A stretch of 64,000 nucleotides of DNA from Bacteroidales bacterium (GTDB lineage: Bacteria > Bacteroidota > Bacteroidia > Bacteroidales > ML635J-15). Position numbers and translations under genes: made by a program. The notes beneath the pieces were generated by a model. It did not search any database. It saw only the letters and a list, made by a program, of their open reading frames with translations, and was not told the DNA's origin. Location: assembly GCA_031275085.1 (NCBI GenBank), contig JAISPG010000028.1:62001-126000 (forward strand), read 5' to 3'. How positions within the stretch are numbered: position 1 is the first letter of the stretch; each line of letters starts with the position of its first letter. Below, in pieces: positions 34,867 through 42,885 of this stretch.

Positions 34867-37539
34867 ATGAAAACAAAAAGTGATTATTATAATCAGACTA
34901 TTGAAGAAGTTAAACAAAGTTTAAACTCTGACATTCATAACGGATTGTCGTCAGAAGAAGCTGAAGAACGTCTTCAAAAAAACGGCTATAACGAATTTGA
35001 AAAGAAAAAACATAAAAGTCTTATATCTAAATTTTTCGACCAGTTTAAAAGTTTTATGATTATAGTTCTTTTAGTTGCAGCTATTATTTCCGGAATAGTC
35101 GGGATAATGAACGGCGAAGGCTTTACTGATGCGATCATAATATTAATCATTGTAATACTGAATGCTATTATCGGCGTGTTCCAGGAAGCAAAAGCTGAAA
35201 AATCACTTGATGCTCTTGAAAAATTATCTGCTCCTCATTGTAAAGTAATACGAAATGGTCAAGTAGAAGTTATTGAATCACGCGAACTTGTTGTCGGTGA
35301 TGTTGTACTACTGGAAACAGGCGATACTGTTCCTGCAGATTTACGACTGACAGAAGCATTTAATTTAAAGATTCAGGAAGCTGCTTTAACGGGCGAATCA
35401 GTTCCAAGTGAAAAAAATACTACACAGATTGAGGAAGCTGTTCCTCTGGGAGATAGGCATAACATGGCTTTTGCTTCTTGTAGCGTAATCTACGGACGCG
35501 GAAAAGGTATTGTTACTGTTGTCGGAATGCAATCTGAAGTAGGAAAAATAGCTTCTATGATTCAGTCGGTTCCCGATACAAAAACTCCCATGCAGAAACG
35601 GCTGGATAAACTTGGAAAAATATTAGCTATTGCTGCTATTTCTATTTGTGTTATCATTTTTATCATAGGTTTGCTCTACGGACGGGATTTATTATCCATG
35701 TTCATGACTGCAGTCAGTCTGGCAGCTGCTGCTATACCGGAAGGGCTTCCTGCCGTATCTACAATTGTATTGGCAGTCGGAGTACAACGCCTTGCAAAAC
35801 GAAACGCAATTGTAAGAAAACTTCCATCTGTCGAAACACTTGGAAGCACGCAGGTAATTTGTTCCGATAAAACCGGGACGTTAACACAAAACAAAATGAC
35901 AGTAATGAAAATCTATATAGACGGAATAATAAAAGATGTGAATGCAATTACTGTCTGGGATTCAAAATCAGAAGAACAATTACTTAAAACATCTATTCTC
36001 GCCAACGATGCATGTATTCACAAAGAATATAATAAATGGACCAGTATAGGTGATCCTACAGAAACAGCTATGCTTGACCTTGGTATAAAATTCGATTTAA
36101 TAAAAGAAACATTAGAGCTGGAATATCCTCGTGTAGCTGAGATACCTTTTGATTCAGAGCGCAAAATGATGACTACGGTACATAAATCAAATAAACAAGA
36201 TGATTTGATGGTCTATACAAAAGGCGGATTAGACGAATTATTGACATGCTGTAACAAAATTTATGAAAATGGCGAAACACGGCAATTGACAGAACAGGAC
36301 AAATCCGATATATACCAAGCCAATCTTAATATGGCGAAAAATGCATTACGTGTATTGGCAGTCGGAATGAAAACCATCCGAATACTTCCTGAAGATCTTA
36401 CTCCATCAACATTGGAAACAGAATTAATATTTATAGGTATGCTTGGTATGATAGATCCACCAAGAGAAGAAGTAAAAGATGCAGTAGCAAAATGCCGTCA
36501 AGCCGGAATTAAACCTGTAATGATTACCGGCGATCATAAAATTACAGCAATTGCCATAGCAGAATCTTTAGGGATTATGCAACATGGGGATATTGCATTA
36601 ACCGGAACAGATATAGAAAAAATAACAGATGAAGAACTATGTGATAAAGTAAAAAATATAGCTGTTTATGCACGAGTATCTCCTGAACATAAAGTAAGGA
36701 TTATAAAAGCATTCCAAAAAAATGATAATATTGTAGCAATGACCGGAGACGGAGTTAATGATGCTCCTGCCCTTAAACTGGCAGATATTGGTGTTGCTAT
36801 GGGAATTACGGGTACTGATGTTTCTAAGGAAGCTGCAGATGTTGTACTTGCTGACGATAACTTTGCTACTATTGTTTCTGCTGTCGAAGAAGGGCGACGT
36901 ATTTACGATAATATCCTGAAAGCTATACAGTTTATGTTATCAACTAATATCGGCGAAATCCTGGTTCTTTTTATTGCAGTTATAGCAAACTGGATATCTC
37001 CTTTGCTTCCTATTCATATATTATGGATAAATCTAGTAACGGATAGTCTCCCTGCCTTAGCTTTAAGTGTAGACCCTGCAGAAAAAGATATCATGCAGCG
37101 AAAACCAATTAATTCAAAAAAAGGAATCATGACCAAACCTTTTACGATAAGAGTCTTCCTGCAAGGAATCATGATATCTATTTTGACTTTGATTGCTTAC
37201 CGGATAGGTTTAAACACAAGTATAGAAACTGCACAAACCATGACTTTTGCAACACTGGCATTTATTCAATTAGTATTCGTTTATACTGTACGATCAGGAA
37301 ATCATAGTGCATTTAAAACTTTTTTCAGCAATAAATATCTTATAGGAGCCATCGCAATAGTATTCACACTTATGCTTATTGTGCTTTTTATACCTGCTTT
37401 ACAAAATATCTTCCATGTAGTTGCACTTACAGGACAACAATGGTTGTGGGTAGTTATTCTGTCATTAATTCCTGTCCCTGTTACCGAAATAGTAAAATTA
37501 CTCAGAAAAAGTATCAGAAAAAAAGATCAGTCAAAATAA
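34867..37539 (+). CDS. P-type Ca2+-transporting ATPase (P2 type)
   Basis: 890 aa cation pump. Cation-ATPase N-domain (1-60), actuator motif LTGESVPSEK, phosphorylation motif SDKTGTLTQNK (Asp334), nucleotide-binding region with FDSERKMMTTV, P-domain MITGDHKITA and MTGDGVNDAPALKLADIGVAMG, and about ten TM helices. Membrane ion-site motifs AAIPEGLPAVST (M4) and ILWINLVTDSLPALALS (M6) fit calcium pumps of the PacL/PMCA group rather than heavy-metal or potassium pumps. Exports Ca2+ from the cytoplasm. Neighbouring divergent AraC gene may regulate it. Ends just before an unusual gene-poor stretch. Confidence 0.92.
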   Translation: MKTKSDYYNQTIEEVKQSLNSDIHNGLSSEEAEERLQKNGYNEFEKKKHKSLISKFFDQFKSFMIIVLLVAAIISGIVGIMNGEGFTDAIIILIIVILNAIIGVFQEAKAEKSLDALEKLSAPHCKVIRNGQVEVIESRELVVGDVVLLETGDTVPADLRLTEAFNLKIQEAALTGESVPSEKNTTQIEEAVPLGDRHNMAFASCSVIYGRGKGIVTVVGMQSEVGKIASMIQSVPDTKTPMQKRLDKLGKILAIAAISICVIIFIIGLLYGRDLLSMFMTAVSLAAAAIPEGLPAVSTIVLAVGVQRLAKRNAIVRKLPSVETLGSTQVICSDKTGTLTQNKMTVMKIYIDGIIKDVNAITVWDSKSEEQLLKTSILANDACIHKEYNKWTSIGDPTETAMLDLGIKFDLIKETLELEYPRVAEIPFDSERKMMTTVHKSNKQDDLMVYTKGGLDELLTCCNKIYENGETRQLTEQDKSDIYQANLNMAKNALRVLAVGMKTIRILPEDLTPSTLETELIFIGMLGMIDPPREEVKDAVAKCRQAGIKPVMITGDHKITAIAIAESLGIMQHGDIALTGTDIEKITDEELCDKVKNIAVYARVSPEHKVRIIKAFQKNDNIVAMTGDGVNDAPALKLADIGVAMGITGTDVSKEAADVVLADDNFATIVSAVEEGRRIYDNILKAIQFMLSTNIGEILVLFIAVIANWISPLLPIHILWINLVTDSLPALALSVDPAEKDIMQRKPINSKKGIMTKPFTIRVFLQGIMISILTLIAYRIGLNTSIETAQTMTFATLAFIQLVFVYTVRSGNHSAFKTFFSNKYLIGAIAIVFTLMLIVLFIPALQNIFHVVALTGQQWLWVVILSLIPVPVTEIVKLLRKSIRKKDQSK

Positions 37540-37975
37540 TTAACATTCATAAATGAGTGATCCGAAAGCGAAGTTCGACAGTAGAATCAGTTTAGGGAAC
37601 GCTGTTTAACTTCGTAGGAATGAGGAAAGTTACACACATGAGGAATCAAACAAGTCTAAAAACATGTTCTGATGGCTTCGCTATGTTATAACTTCAAAAA
37701 AATGATAAAGTTCCATGTGAAAAAGCACAAATTCAAATCAATTATGCCCAAGTTACAGAAAAAACGTGGAAAATCTTTAGTTCTTTGATTTTCGATCTTA
37801 TCGGACTCATTTTCTCCGATTTAAACCACGGTATTTTTGAGGAAAAATAATCCGGCCACAAAATCAAGTCCGTTTAAAATGCTTCAAAAATGTTTCTAAA
37901 AGTCCTGCATATTCTTTTAATTCTATATTATTTTATATCATAGCTATAAAATCTATCTTTTCATGATATTCTGTC
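37540..37975. other. Gene-poor, repeat-like intergenic stretch after the Ca2+ ATPase
   Basis: About 435 bp with no plausible gene. It holds a 13-bp imperfect inverted repeat (CGAAGTTCGACAG at 37569-37581 and CTGTTTAACTTCG at 37602-37614) and less AT-rich blocks such as GGACTCATTTTCTCCG. Short open frames without conserved motifs occur on both strands (for example 28 codons from 37700 on the plus strand). It looks like old mobile or interspersed-repeat debris, but I cannot name an element. Confidence 0.35.
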
Positions 37976-37984
37976 CTAGCTTGC

Positions 37985-38046
37985 GTTTAACGAGCCATAA
38001 TTCGCTACGCTCTTGCTATCAACGCCAAACTAAGAGCTTGTTAGCA
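37985..38046 (-). other. attC-like imperfect palindrome downstream of the orphan gene
   Basis: Read on the minus strand: an R''-like box TGCTAAC (38046-38040), AAGCTC, then TAGTTTG, a variable middle, CGAATTA, GGCTC and an R'-like box GTTAAAC (37991-37985), which fits GTTRRRY. TAACAAGC pairs with GCTCGTTA with one mismatch, and TAGTTTG pairs with CGAATTA using G-U. Total 62 nt, within attC size. It sits 49 bp past the stop of the minus-strand ORF, where an integron cassette would carry its recombination site. No integrase is in the window. Inference from structure only. Confidence 0.35.
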
Positions 38047-38094
38047 GCTAGCATCTTCAATTTCTCGTTTTTATTCCAAATTTTTCCATTGCAA

Positions 38095-38439
38095 TTAGCC
38101 AGAAAACGTATAACCATTTTGTTTCATATTTTCAATGTTGTCTGTCTGGTTAACTTGTATTTTCCAAGTCGTAATGTAATCAGGATTAATTATGATATTT
38201 CCTGTTGCTCTTTCTCTATATTCTCCTTCTGCTACTTCACTAATTGTTTCGTTATCGTATGGAAGTTGAAAATAATTGCCATCTGTTCTTTTGAAACGGA
38301 GTAGTCCGTCATCAGTGAGTTCGTCAACCGTTCCTGATGTTTGATATTGCTCAATTAGGTTTTCGTCTTGGTCAATAAAAGTTAAACCAATGAGAAAAAC
38401 TTTTCCTTTCAAAAATGTTTGTAGTTCCGTCCAAGTCAT
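38095..38439 (-). CDS. Orphan hypothetical protein, cassette-like
   Basis: 114 aa, no signal peptide, acidic, mixed alpha/beta composition (MTWTELQTFLKGKVFLIGLTF; YITTWKIQVNQTDNIENMKQNGY). No family recognised. It is flanked by non-coding sequence on both sides, has higher GC than its surroundings, has no visible promoter, and is followed by the attC-like palindrome. These traits resemble single-gene integron cassettes. Function unknown; a small stand-alone accessory protein is the most that can be said. Confidence 0.6.
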   Translation of the reverse strand: MTWTELQTFLKGKVFLIGLTFIDQDENLIEQYQTSGTVDELTDDGLLRFKRTDGNYFQLPYDNETISEVAEGEYRERATGNIIINPDYITTWKIQVNQTDNIENMKQNGYTFSG

Positions 38440-38567
38440 TTTCTTTTGTCAACTATTGTTTGTCAAATTTCTTATTGTTAGTTACAAATATCAAGCTATC
38501 AAACTTAGTTATTCTTTTCCATGAAAAATACCAATAAATAGGGATTATTACAAATCCTAAATACAAT

Positions 38568-38575
38568 TAATTTTG
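38568..38575 (+). promoter_or_regulatory. -7 box (TAATTTTG) of the TetR gene
   Basis: TAATTTTG fits TAnnTTTG and lies 28 bp before the ATG at 38604. No clear -33 TTTG at the usual distance. Confidence 0.45.
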
Positions 38576-38603
38576 TACCCAATAAAAAGGCTATTCATTA
38601 TTA

Positions 38604-39212
38604 ATGAAAATATTAAAAGACGATAAATATAATTCTATTCTACAAGCCGCTAAAAATGAATTTATTACTAAGGGTTATAAAGAAACATCAATGCGGAATA
38701 TCGCCAAAAATGCAAATATCGGATTAAGTAATATATATAACTATTTTAAAAGTAAAGATGAGATATATTTAGCAATTGTAAAACCTGCAGAACATGAAAT
38801 TTTTACTTTTATTACTAAAAAACACGCAGAAGAAAATGTCGATTTTAATAATGTATCTACATTCGGCCATCAGGAAGAAGATATTGAACACTATATATCA
38901 CTGATCGAAAAATATAAAGAAGAACTTCGTTTATTGTTCTATCATTCACAGGGATCATCTATGAATAATTTCAGGGATACATTTACCGATTATCTCACAC
39001 AAGTAAGTCACAACTATATGGAATTGGAAAAAAAATACATTCCCGGTTCAAACAAAATATCACAGTTCTTTATTCATACAATGTCCTCACGGATGGTAAG
39101 CATTTTAGGAGAAATTGTTTCTCATGATCTTAGCAGGCAAAAAATAAAGGAATTTTTCCATGAATATTTCCGGTTCGAATATGCCGGATGGCGTGAATTA
39201 ACAGGCACATAA
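38604..39212 (+). CDS. TetR-family regulator of the adjacent ABC pair (inferred)
   Basis: 202 aa. N-terminal TetR HTH (about 10-57): ILQAAKNEFITKGYKETSMRNIAKNANIGLSNIYNYFKSKDEIY, a textbook match. The C-terminal ligand domain is not assignable. Followed by a strong terminator, a 13-bp palindrome and the two ABC genes in the same direction, so it most likely represses their expression by binding at 39253. Ligand unknown. Confidence 0.93.
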   Translation: MKILKDDKYNSILQAAKNEFITKGYKETSMRNIAKNANIGLSNIYNYFKSKDEIYLAIVKPAEHEIFTFITKKHAEENVDFNNVSTFGHQEEDIEHYISLIEKYKEELRLLFYHSQGSSMNNFRDTFTDYLTQVSHNYMELEKKYIPGSNKISQFFIHTMSSRMVSILGEIVSHDLSRQKIKEFFHEYFRFEYAGWRELTGT

Positions 39213-39243
39213 AGGGAGACAAGAACAAGTCTCCCTTTTTTTT
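39211..39243 (+). terminator. Rho-independent terminator of the TetR gene
   Basis: AAAGGGAGAC (39211-39220), 8-nt loop, GTCTCCCTTT (39229-39238) and a T-run to 39243. It starts in the stop codon. The hairpin separates regulator and transporter transcripts. Confidence 0.9.
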
Positions 39244-39252
39244 GAACAAAAT

Positions 39253-39265
39253 CGAACATTGTTCG
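39253..39265 (+). promoter_or_regulatory. Candidate TetR operator upstream of the ABC genes
   Basis: CGAACATTGTTCG is a perfect 5-bp dyad with a 3-bp centre; an overlapping GAACAA...TTGTTC dyad begins at 39244. It is 40 bp upstream of the first ABC start and directly after the TetR terminator. Role as operator is inferred from position and symmetry. Confidence 0.5.
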
Positions 39266-39304
39266 CTATTGAAAACAGAAAAATTAACATAAATATAATA
39301 AATT

Positions 39305-41077
39305 ATGAACACATTAAAAAAACTCCAACACTACATGGGTAACAGAAAAGCTCTCCTACCTGTGTCAATGGCATTATCTGTCCTTAGTTCGCTGACAGGT
39401 ATGCTCCCCTATATTCTTATCTGGCTTATTGTAAGAGAACTATTCAAGTCGGGAAATATCTATTCTTACAATAATATCACAACCTATGCATGGTGGGCTG
39501 TAGGATTAGCTGTAGGAAGCGTGATACTCTATTTTGCAGCGTTGATGTCATCGCATCTTGCCGCGTTTAGGGTTGAATCAAACTTACGTCGTGAGGCTAT
39601 GAATAAAATTGTAAATATGCCACTCGGTTTTTTCGATAATAATACAAGCGGACGAATACGTAAAATAATTGATGATAACGCAAGTATTACTCATGGATTT
39701 ATGGCACATCAATTACCTGACCTTGCAGCTACAATACTGGTGCCAATAGTTGCTGCCGTATTAATTTTCATATTTGATTGGAGATTAGGGCTTGCCTGTA
39801 TTGTTCCGGTTATTATATCCATGCTGGTGATGAGTTTTATGATGGGAACAAAAGGGCAAAAGTTTATGAAAAATTATATGACCTCCCTTGAAGAAATGAA
39901 TACTGAAGCTGTTGAATATGTAAGAGGTATTCCAGTAGTGAAGGTATTCCAGCAGACTATCTATTCATTTAAGAACTTTTTCAACAGTATTATGAACTAT
40001 AAAAAAATGGTATTCAATTATACAAAAATGTGGGAAAATCCAATGTCCATCTATACGGTTATCATCAATAGCTTTGTATTTTTTCTGGCACCCTTGGCTA
40101 TATTTTTAATAGGAAATTCAGGAAATTATGCAGAGGTATTACTTAATTTCTTTCTATTTATACTAATAACTCCGGTTTTTTCACAAAGTATCATGAAAAG
40201 CATGTACCTTAACCAAGCTTTAGGACAAGCAGGCGAAGCTATCGGACGACTTGATAATCTTACTTCTTACGATAATCTGCCAGTTGCATCAAATACCGAA
40301 TCAATAAAAAATTTCAGTATTCAGTTTGACAAAGTTTATTTCCGTTATCCTGAAACTAGTCAAAATGCGGTTAATAATATAAGTTTTACAATACCACAAG
40401 GAAAAACTGTTGCTCTGGTAGGAGCTTCCGGCGGTGGAAAAACAACTATTGCCCGTCTTATTCCCCGTTTCTGGGAAGTAACCGAAGGACAGGTTATGAT
40501 AGGCGGAATTAATGTAAAAAACATTGATCATAAAGAACTCATGAATCGCATATCATTTGTATTCCAGAATACAAAACTATTTAAGGCTACTTTGCTTGAA
40601 AATATAAAATACGGCAATAATGAAGCAACTATGGAAGAAATAGAACAGGCAATAGACATGGCACAATGTCGTGAAATTATTGACAAACAACCACTTGGAC
40701 TATACACTAAAATCGGTACGGAAGGCACTTATCTTTCCGGAGGAGAACAACAACGTATTGCTCTTGCCCGTGCTATTCTGAAAAACGCTCCTATTGTTAT
40801 ACTGGACGAAGCCACCGCTTTTACCGATCCTGAAAACGAACATTTAATACGTCAGGCCATGCAGGAACTCACAAAAGGCAAAACCGTACTTATGATTGCA
40901 CATCGTTTATCCAGTATCATCAATGCCGATAATATTATTGTCATTGACAAGGGTAGAATCGCAGAACAAGGCTCACACTCTGAATTAATTAATCAAAAAG
41001 GAATTTATAATAATATGTGGAATGAATACCAGCAGTCTATACGCTGGACTATAGAAAAGGAGGTTGATCATGCTTAA
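39305..41077 (+). CDS. ABC transporter, fused TMD-NBD, subunit 1 (IrtA/YbtP-like)
   Basis: 590 aa half-transporter: six TM helices (about 15-300) of type IV exporter fold, then an NBD with Walker A GASGGGKTT (about 376-384), Q-loop VFQNTKLF, signature LSGGEQQRIALARAI and Walker B IVILDEATAFTDPENE. The DEATAFxDPEN variant is characteristic of the IrtA/YbtP group, ABC exporters by fold that import siderophores in Mycobacterium and Yersinia; drug or lipid export is the alternative. Overlaps the second subunit by 8 bp; both form a heterodimer. Probably TetR-regulated. Confidence 0.9.
   Translation: MNTLKKLQHYMGNRKALLPVSMALSVLSSLTGMLPYILIWLIVRELFKSGNIYSYNNITTYAWWAVGLAVGSVILYFAALMSSHLAAFRVESNLRREAMNKIVNMPLGFFDNNTSGRIRKIIDDNASITHGFMAHQLPDLAATILVPIVAAVLIFIFDWRLGLACIVPVIISMLVMSFMMGTKGQKFMKNYMTSLEEMNTEAVEYVRGIPVVKVFQQTIYSFKNFFNSIMNYKKMVFNYTKMWENPMSIYTVIINSFVFFLAPLAIFLIGNSGNYAEVLLNFFLFILITPVFSQSIMKSMYLNQALGQAGEAIGRLDNLTSYDNLPVASNTESIKNFSIQFDKVYFRYPETSQNAVNNISFTIPQGKTVALVGASGGGKTTIARLIPRFWEVTEGQVMIGGINVKNIDHKELMNRISFVFQNTKLFKATLLENIKYGNNEATMEEIEQAIDMAQCREIIDKQPLGLYTKIGTEGTYLSGGEQQRIALARAILKNAPIVILDEATAFTDPENEHLIRQAMQELTKGKTVLMIAHRLSSIINADNIIVIDKGRIAEQGSHSELINQKGIYNNMWNEYQQSIRWTIEKEVDHA
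41057..41063 (+). promoter_or_regulatory. Strong Shine-Dalgarno (AAGGAGG) of the second ABC gene
   Basis: AAGGAGG lies 6 nt before the ATG at 41070, inside the coding end of subunit 1. It decides the start at 41070 rather than the TTG at 41064 used by the ORF track. Such perfect SD sites are rare in Bacteroidota and I see no other as good in this window. Confidence 0.7.
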
Positions 41078-42809
41078 ATTCATAAAAAAACGATTTGCCC
41101 TTTCAACAAAAGGAGCTAAAGATTTTTGTAAAGGAGTATTTTTTACAACATTACTGGACATTTCACTTATGCTTCCTGCAGTTTTTGTTTTCCTGTTTCT
41201 CGAAGATTATATTCGTCCTGTTTTTAATCCGTCTGTATCAGTAACACATGATATGATATATTATATTTTACTTGGTATTATTTTCATGATTATTATGTAT
41301 ATAATCACTGTACTACAATATCGTAGTACATATACAACAGTATATGAAGAAAGTGCCAACCGCCGCATTTCATTAGCAGAAAAACTTCGTAAATTACCAT
41401 TAGCCTTTTTCGGTGAGAAAAATCTTTCAGATCTTACTTCTACTATCATGGACGACTGTACCGATCTTGAACACACTTTTTCTCATGCTGTACCCCAATT
41501 ATTTGCATCACTTATCAGTATTATAATTATTATCATCGGCATGTCATTTTATAACTGGCAGTTAACATTAGCTTTATTCTGGGTAGTACCATTAGCTTTA
41601 ATGATTATTCTTTCATCGAAAAAGAAAATTCGTAAAGATTTCGGAGGTAATTATAAAGATAAACGAACTGTAAGCGAACATATTCAGGAAGGTCTTGATA
41701 CTATACAGGAGATTAAATCATATAATCAGGAAGGCAATTACCTCAAAAAGCTGGACGAAAAAATAGAACAATACGAAAAAACACAAACAAAAGGTGAGCT
41801 ACTTACCGGAATATTGGTTAATAGCTCACACAGTATTTTAAAACTCGGACTTGCAAGTGTAATTATTATAGGAGCCAATTTATTAGCTGCCGGAACTATC
41901 AATTTATTTACATATTTGATATTCATGGTAATAGGTTCGCGTATTTACAGTCCGGTAGATGAAGTATTAAATAATCTTGCTGCCTTATTTTATCTTGACA
42001 TACGGATTAATCGTATGAACGAAATGGAAGCACTTCCGGTTCAATGTGGAAATACTGAATTTAAACCTGATGGTTATGATATTGAATTTAACAATGTAGA
42101 TTTTTCGTATGAATCAGGAAAACAGATATTAAAAAATGTTTCATTTACTGCAAAACAAGGAGAAATCACAGCATTGGTAGGACCTTCGGGAAGCGGAAAA
42201 AGCACTGCTGCAAAACTGGCTGCACGTTTCTGGGATATACAATCGGGAAAAATTACACTCGGAGGGCAAGATATCAGCAAAGTTGAGCCCGAAACCTTAT
42301 TAAAAAACTATTCGGTAGTTTTTCAGGATGTAGTTCTTTTCAATGCTTCAATAATGGACAATATCCGTATCGGAAAACGCAATGCTTCCACCGAAGAAGT
42401 TATGCATGCCGCAAAACTTGCACAGTGTGATGAATTTGTTAATAAAATGCCACTTGGATATGACACTATTATCGGAGAAAACGGTGAAACACTTTCGGGT
42501 GGTGAACGCCAGCGTATTTCTATAGCACGAGCCCTTTTGAAAAATTCCCCCATTGTTTTGCTTGATGAAGCTACTGCATCACTCGACGTTGAAAATGAAA
42601 CCAAAATACAGGCAGGAATTTCAGAACTGGTACGTAATAAAACCGTACTTATAATAGCTCACAGAATGCGTACGGTTGCCAATGCTGATAAAATTGTAGT
42701 ATTGGAAAATGGAAATATTAGCGAAACAGGTTCACCCGAAGAATTAAAAAAACAAAACGGAACCTTTGCCCGCATGGTAGAACGACAGAATGTACAAACT
42801 ATTTGTTAA
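41070..42809 (+). CDS. ABC transporter, fused TMD-NBD, subunit 2 (IrtB/YbtQ-like)
   Basis: 579 aa from the ATG at 41070 (MLKFIKKRFALSTKGAKDF). TMD with six helices, then an NBD with Walker A GPSGSGKST (about 371-379), Q-loop VFQDVVLF, signature LSGGERQRISIARAL and Walker B IVLLDEATASLDVENE with the standard D-loop. The partner subunit has a deviating D-loop region, so the heterodimer may have unequal ATP sites. Transports an unknown small molecule, perhaps an iron chelate by analogy with IrtAB/YbtPQ. Terminator-like hairpin follows at 42818. Confidence 0.9.
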   Translation: MLKFIKKRFALSTKGAKDFCKGVFFTTLLDISLMLPAVFVFLFLEDYIRPVFNPSVSVTHDMIYYILLGIIFMIIMYIITVLQYRSTYTTVYEESANRRISLAEKLRKLPLAFFGEKNLSDLTSTIMDDCTDLEHTFSHAVPQLFASLISIIIIIIGMSFYNWQLTLALFWVVPLALMIILSSKKKIRKDFGGNYKDKRTVSEHIQEGLDTIQEIKSYNQEGNYLKKLDEKIEQYEKTQTKGELLTGILVNSSHSILKLGLASVIIIGANLLAAGTINLFTYLIFMVIGSRIYSPVDEVLNNLAALFYLDIRINRMNEMEALPVQCGNTEFKPDGYDIEFNNVDFSYESGKQILKNVSFTAKQGEITALVGPSGSGKSTAAKLAARFWDIQSGKITLGGQDISKVEPETLLKNYSVVFQDVVLFNASIMDNIRIGKRNASTEEVMHAAKLAQCDEFVNKMPLGYDTIIGENGETLSGGERQRISIARALLKNSPIVLLDEATASLDVENETKIQAGISELVRNKTVLIIAHRMRTVANADKIVVLENGNISETGSPEELKKQNGTFARMVERQNVQTIC

Positions 42810-42817
42810 ATTCAAGG

Positions 42818-42858
42818 TGCAATAAAGCGGACAACTTTATGTTATACGCTTTATTGCA
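42818..42858. terminator. Hairpin between convergent ABC and Omp85-like genes
   Basis: TGCAATAAAGCG (42818-42829) pairs perfectly with CGCTTTATTGCA (42847-42858); the loop is 17 nt. The T-tail is weak in both directions, but the 12-bp stem lies exactly between two convergent stops, so a bidirectional terminator is likely. Confidence 0.55.
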
Positions 42859-42885
42859 TTCTTCATTAGAATAAATTATATATAC

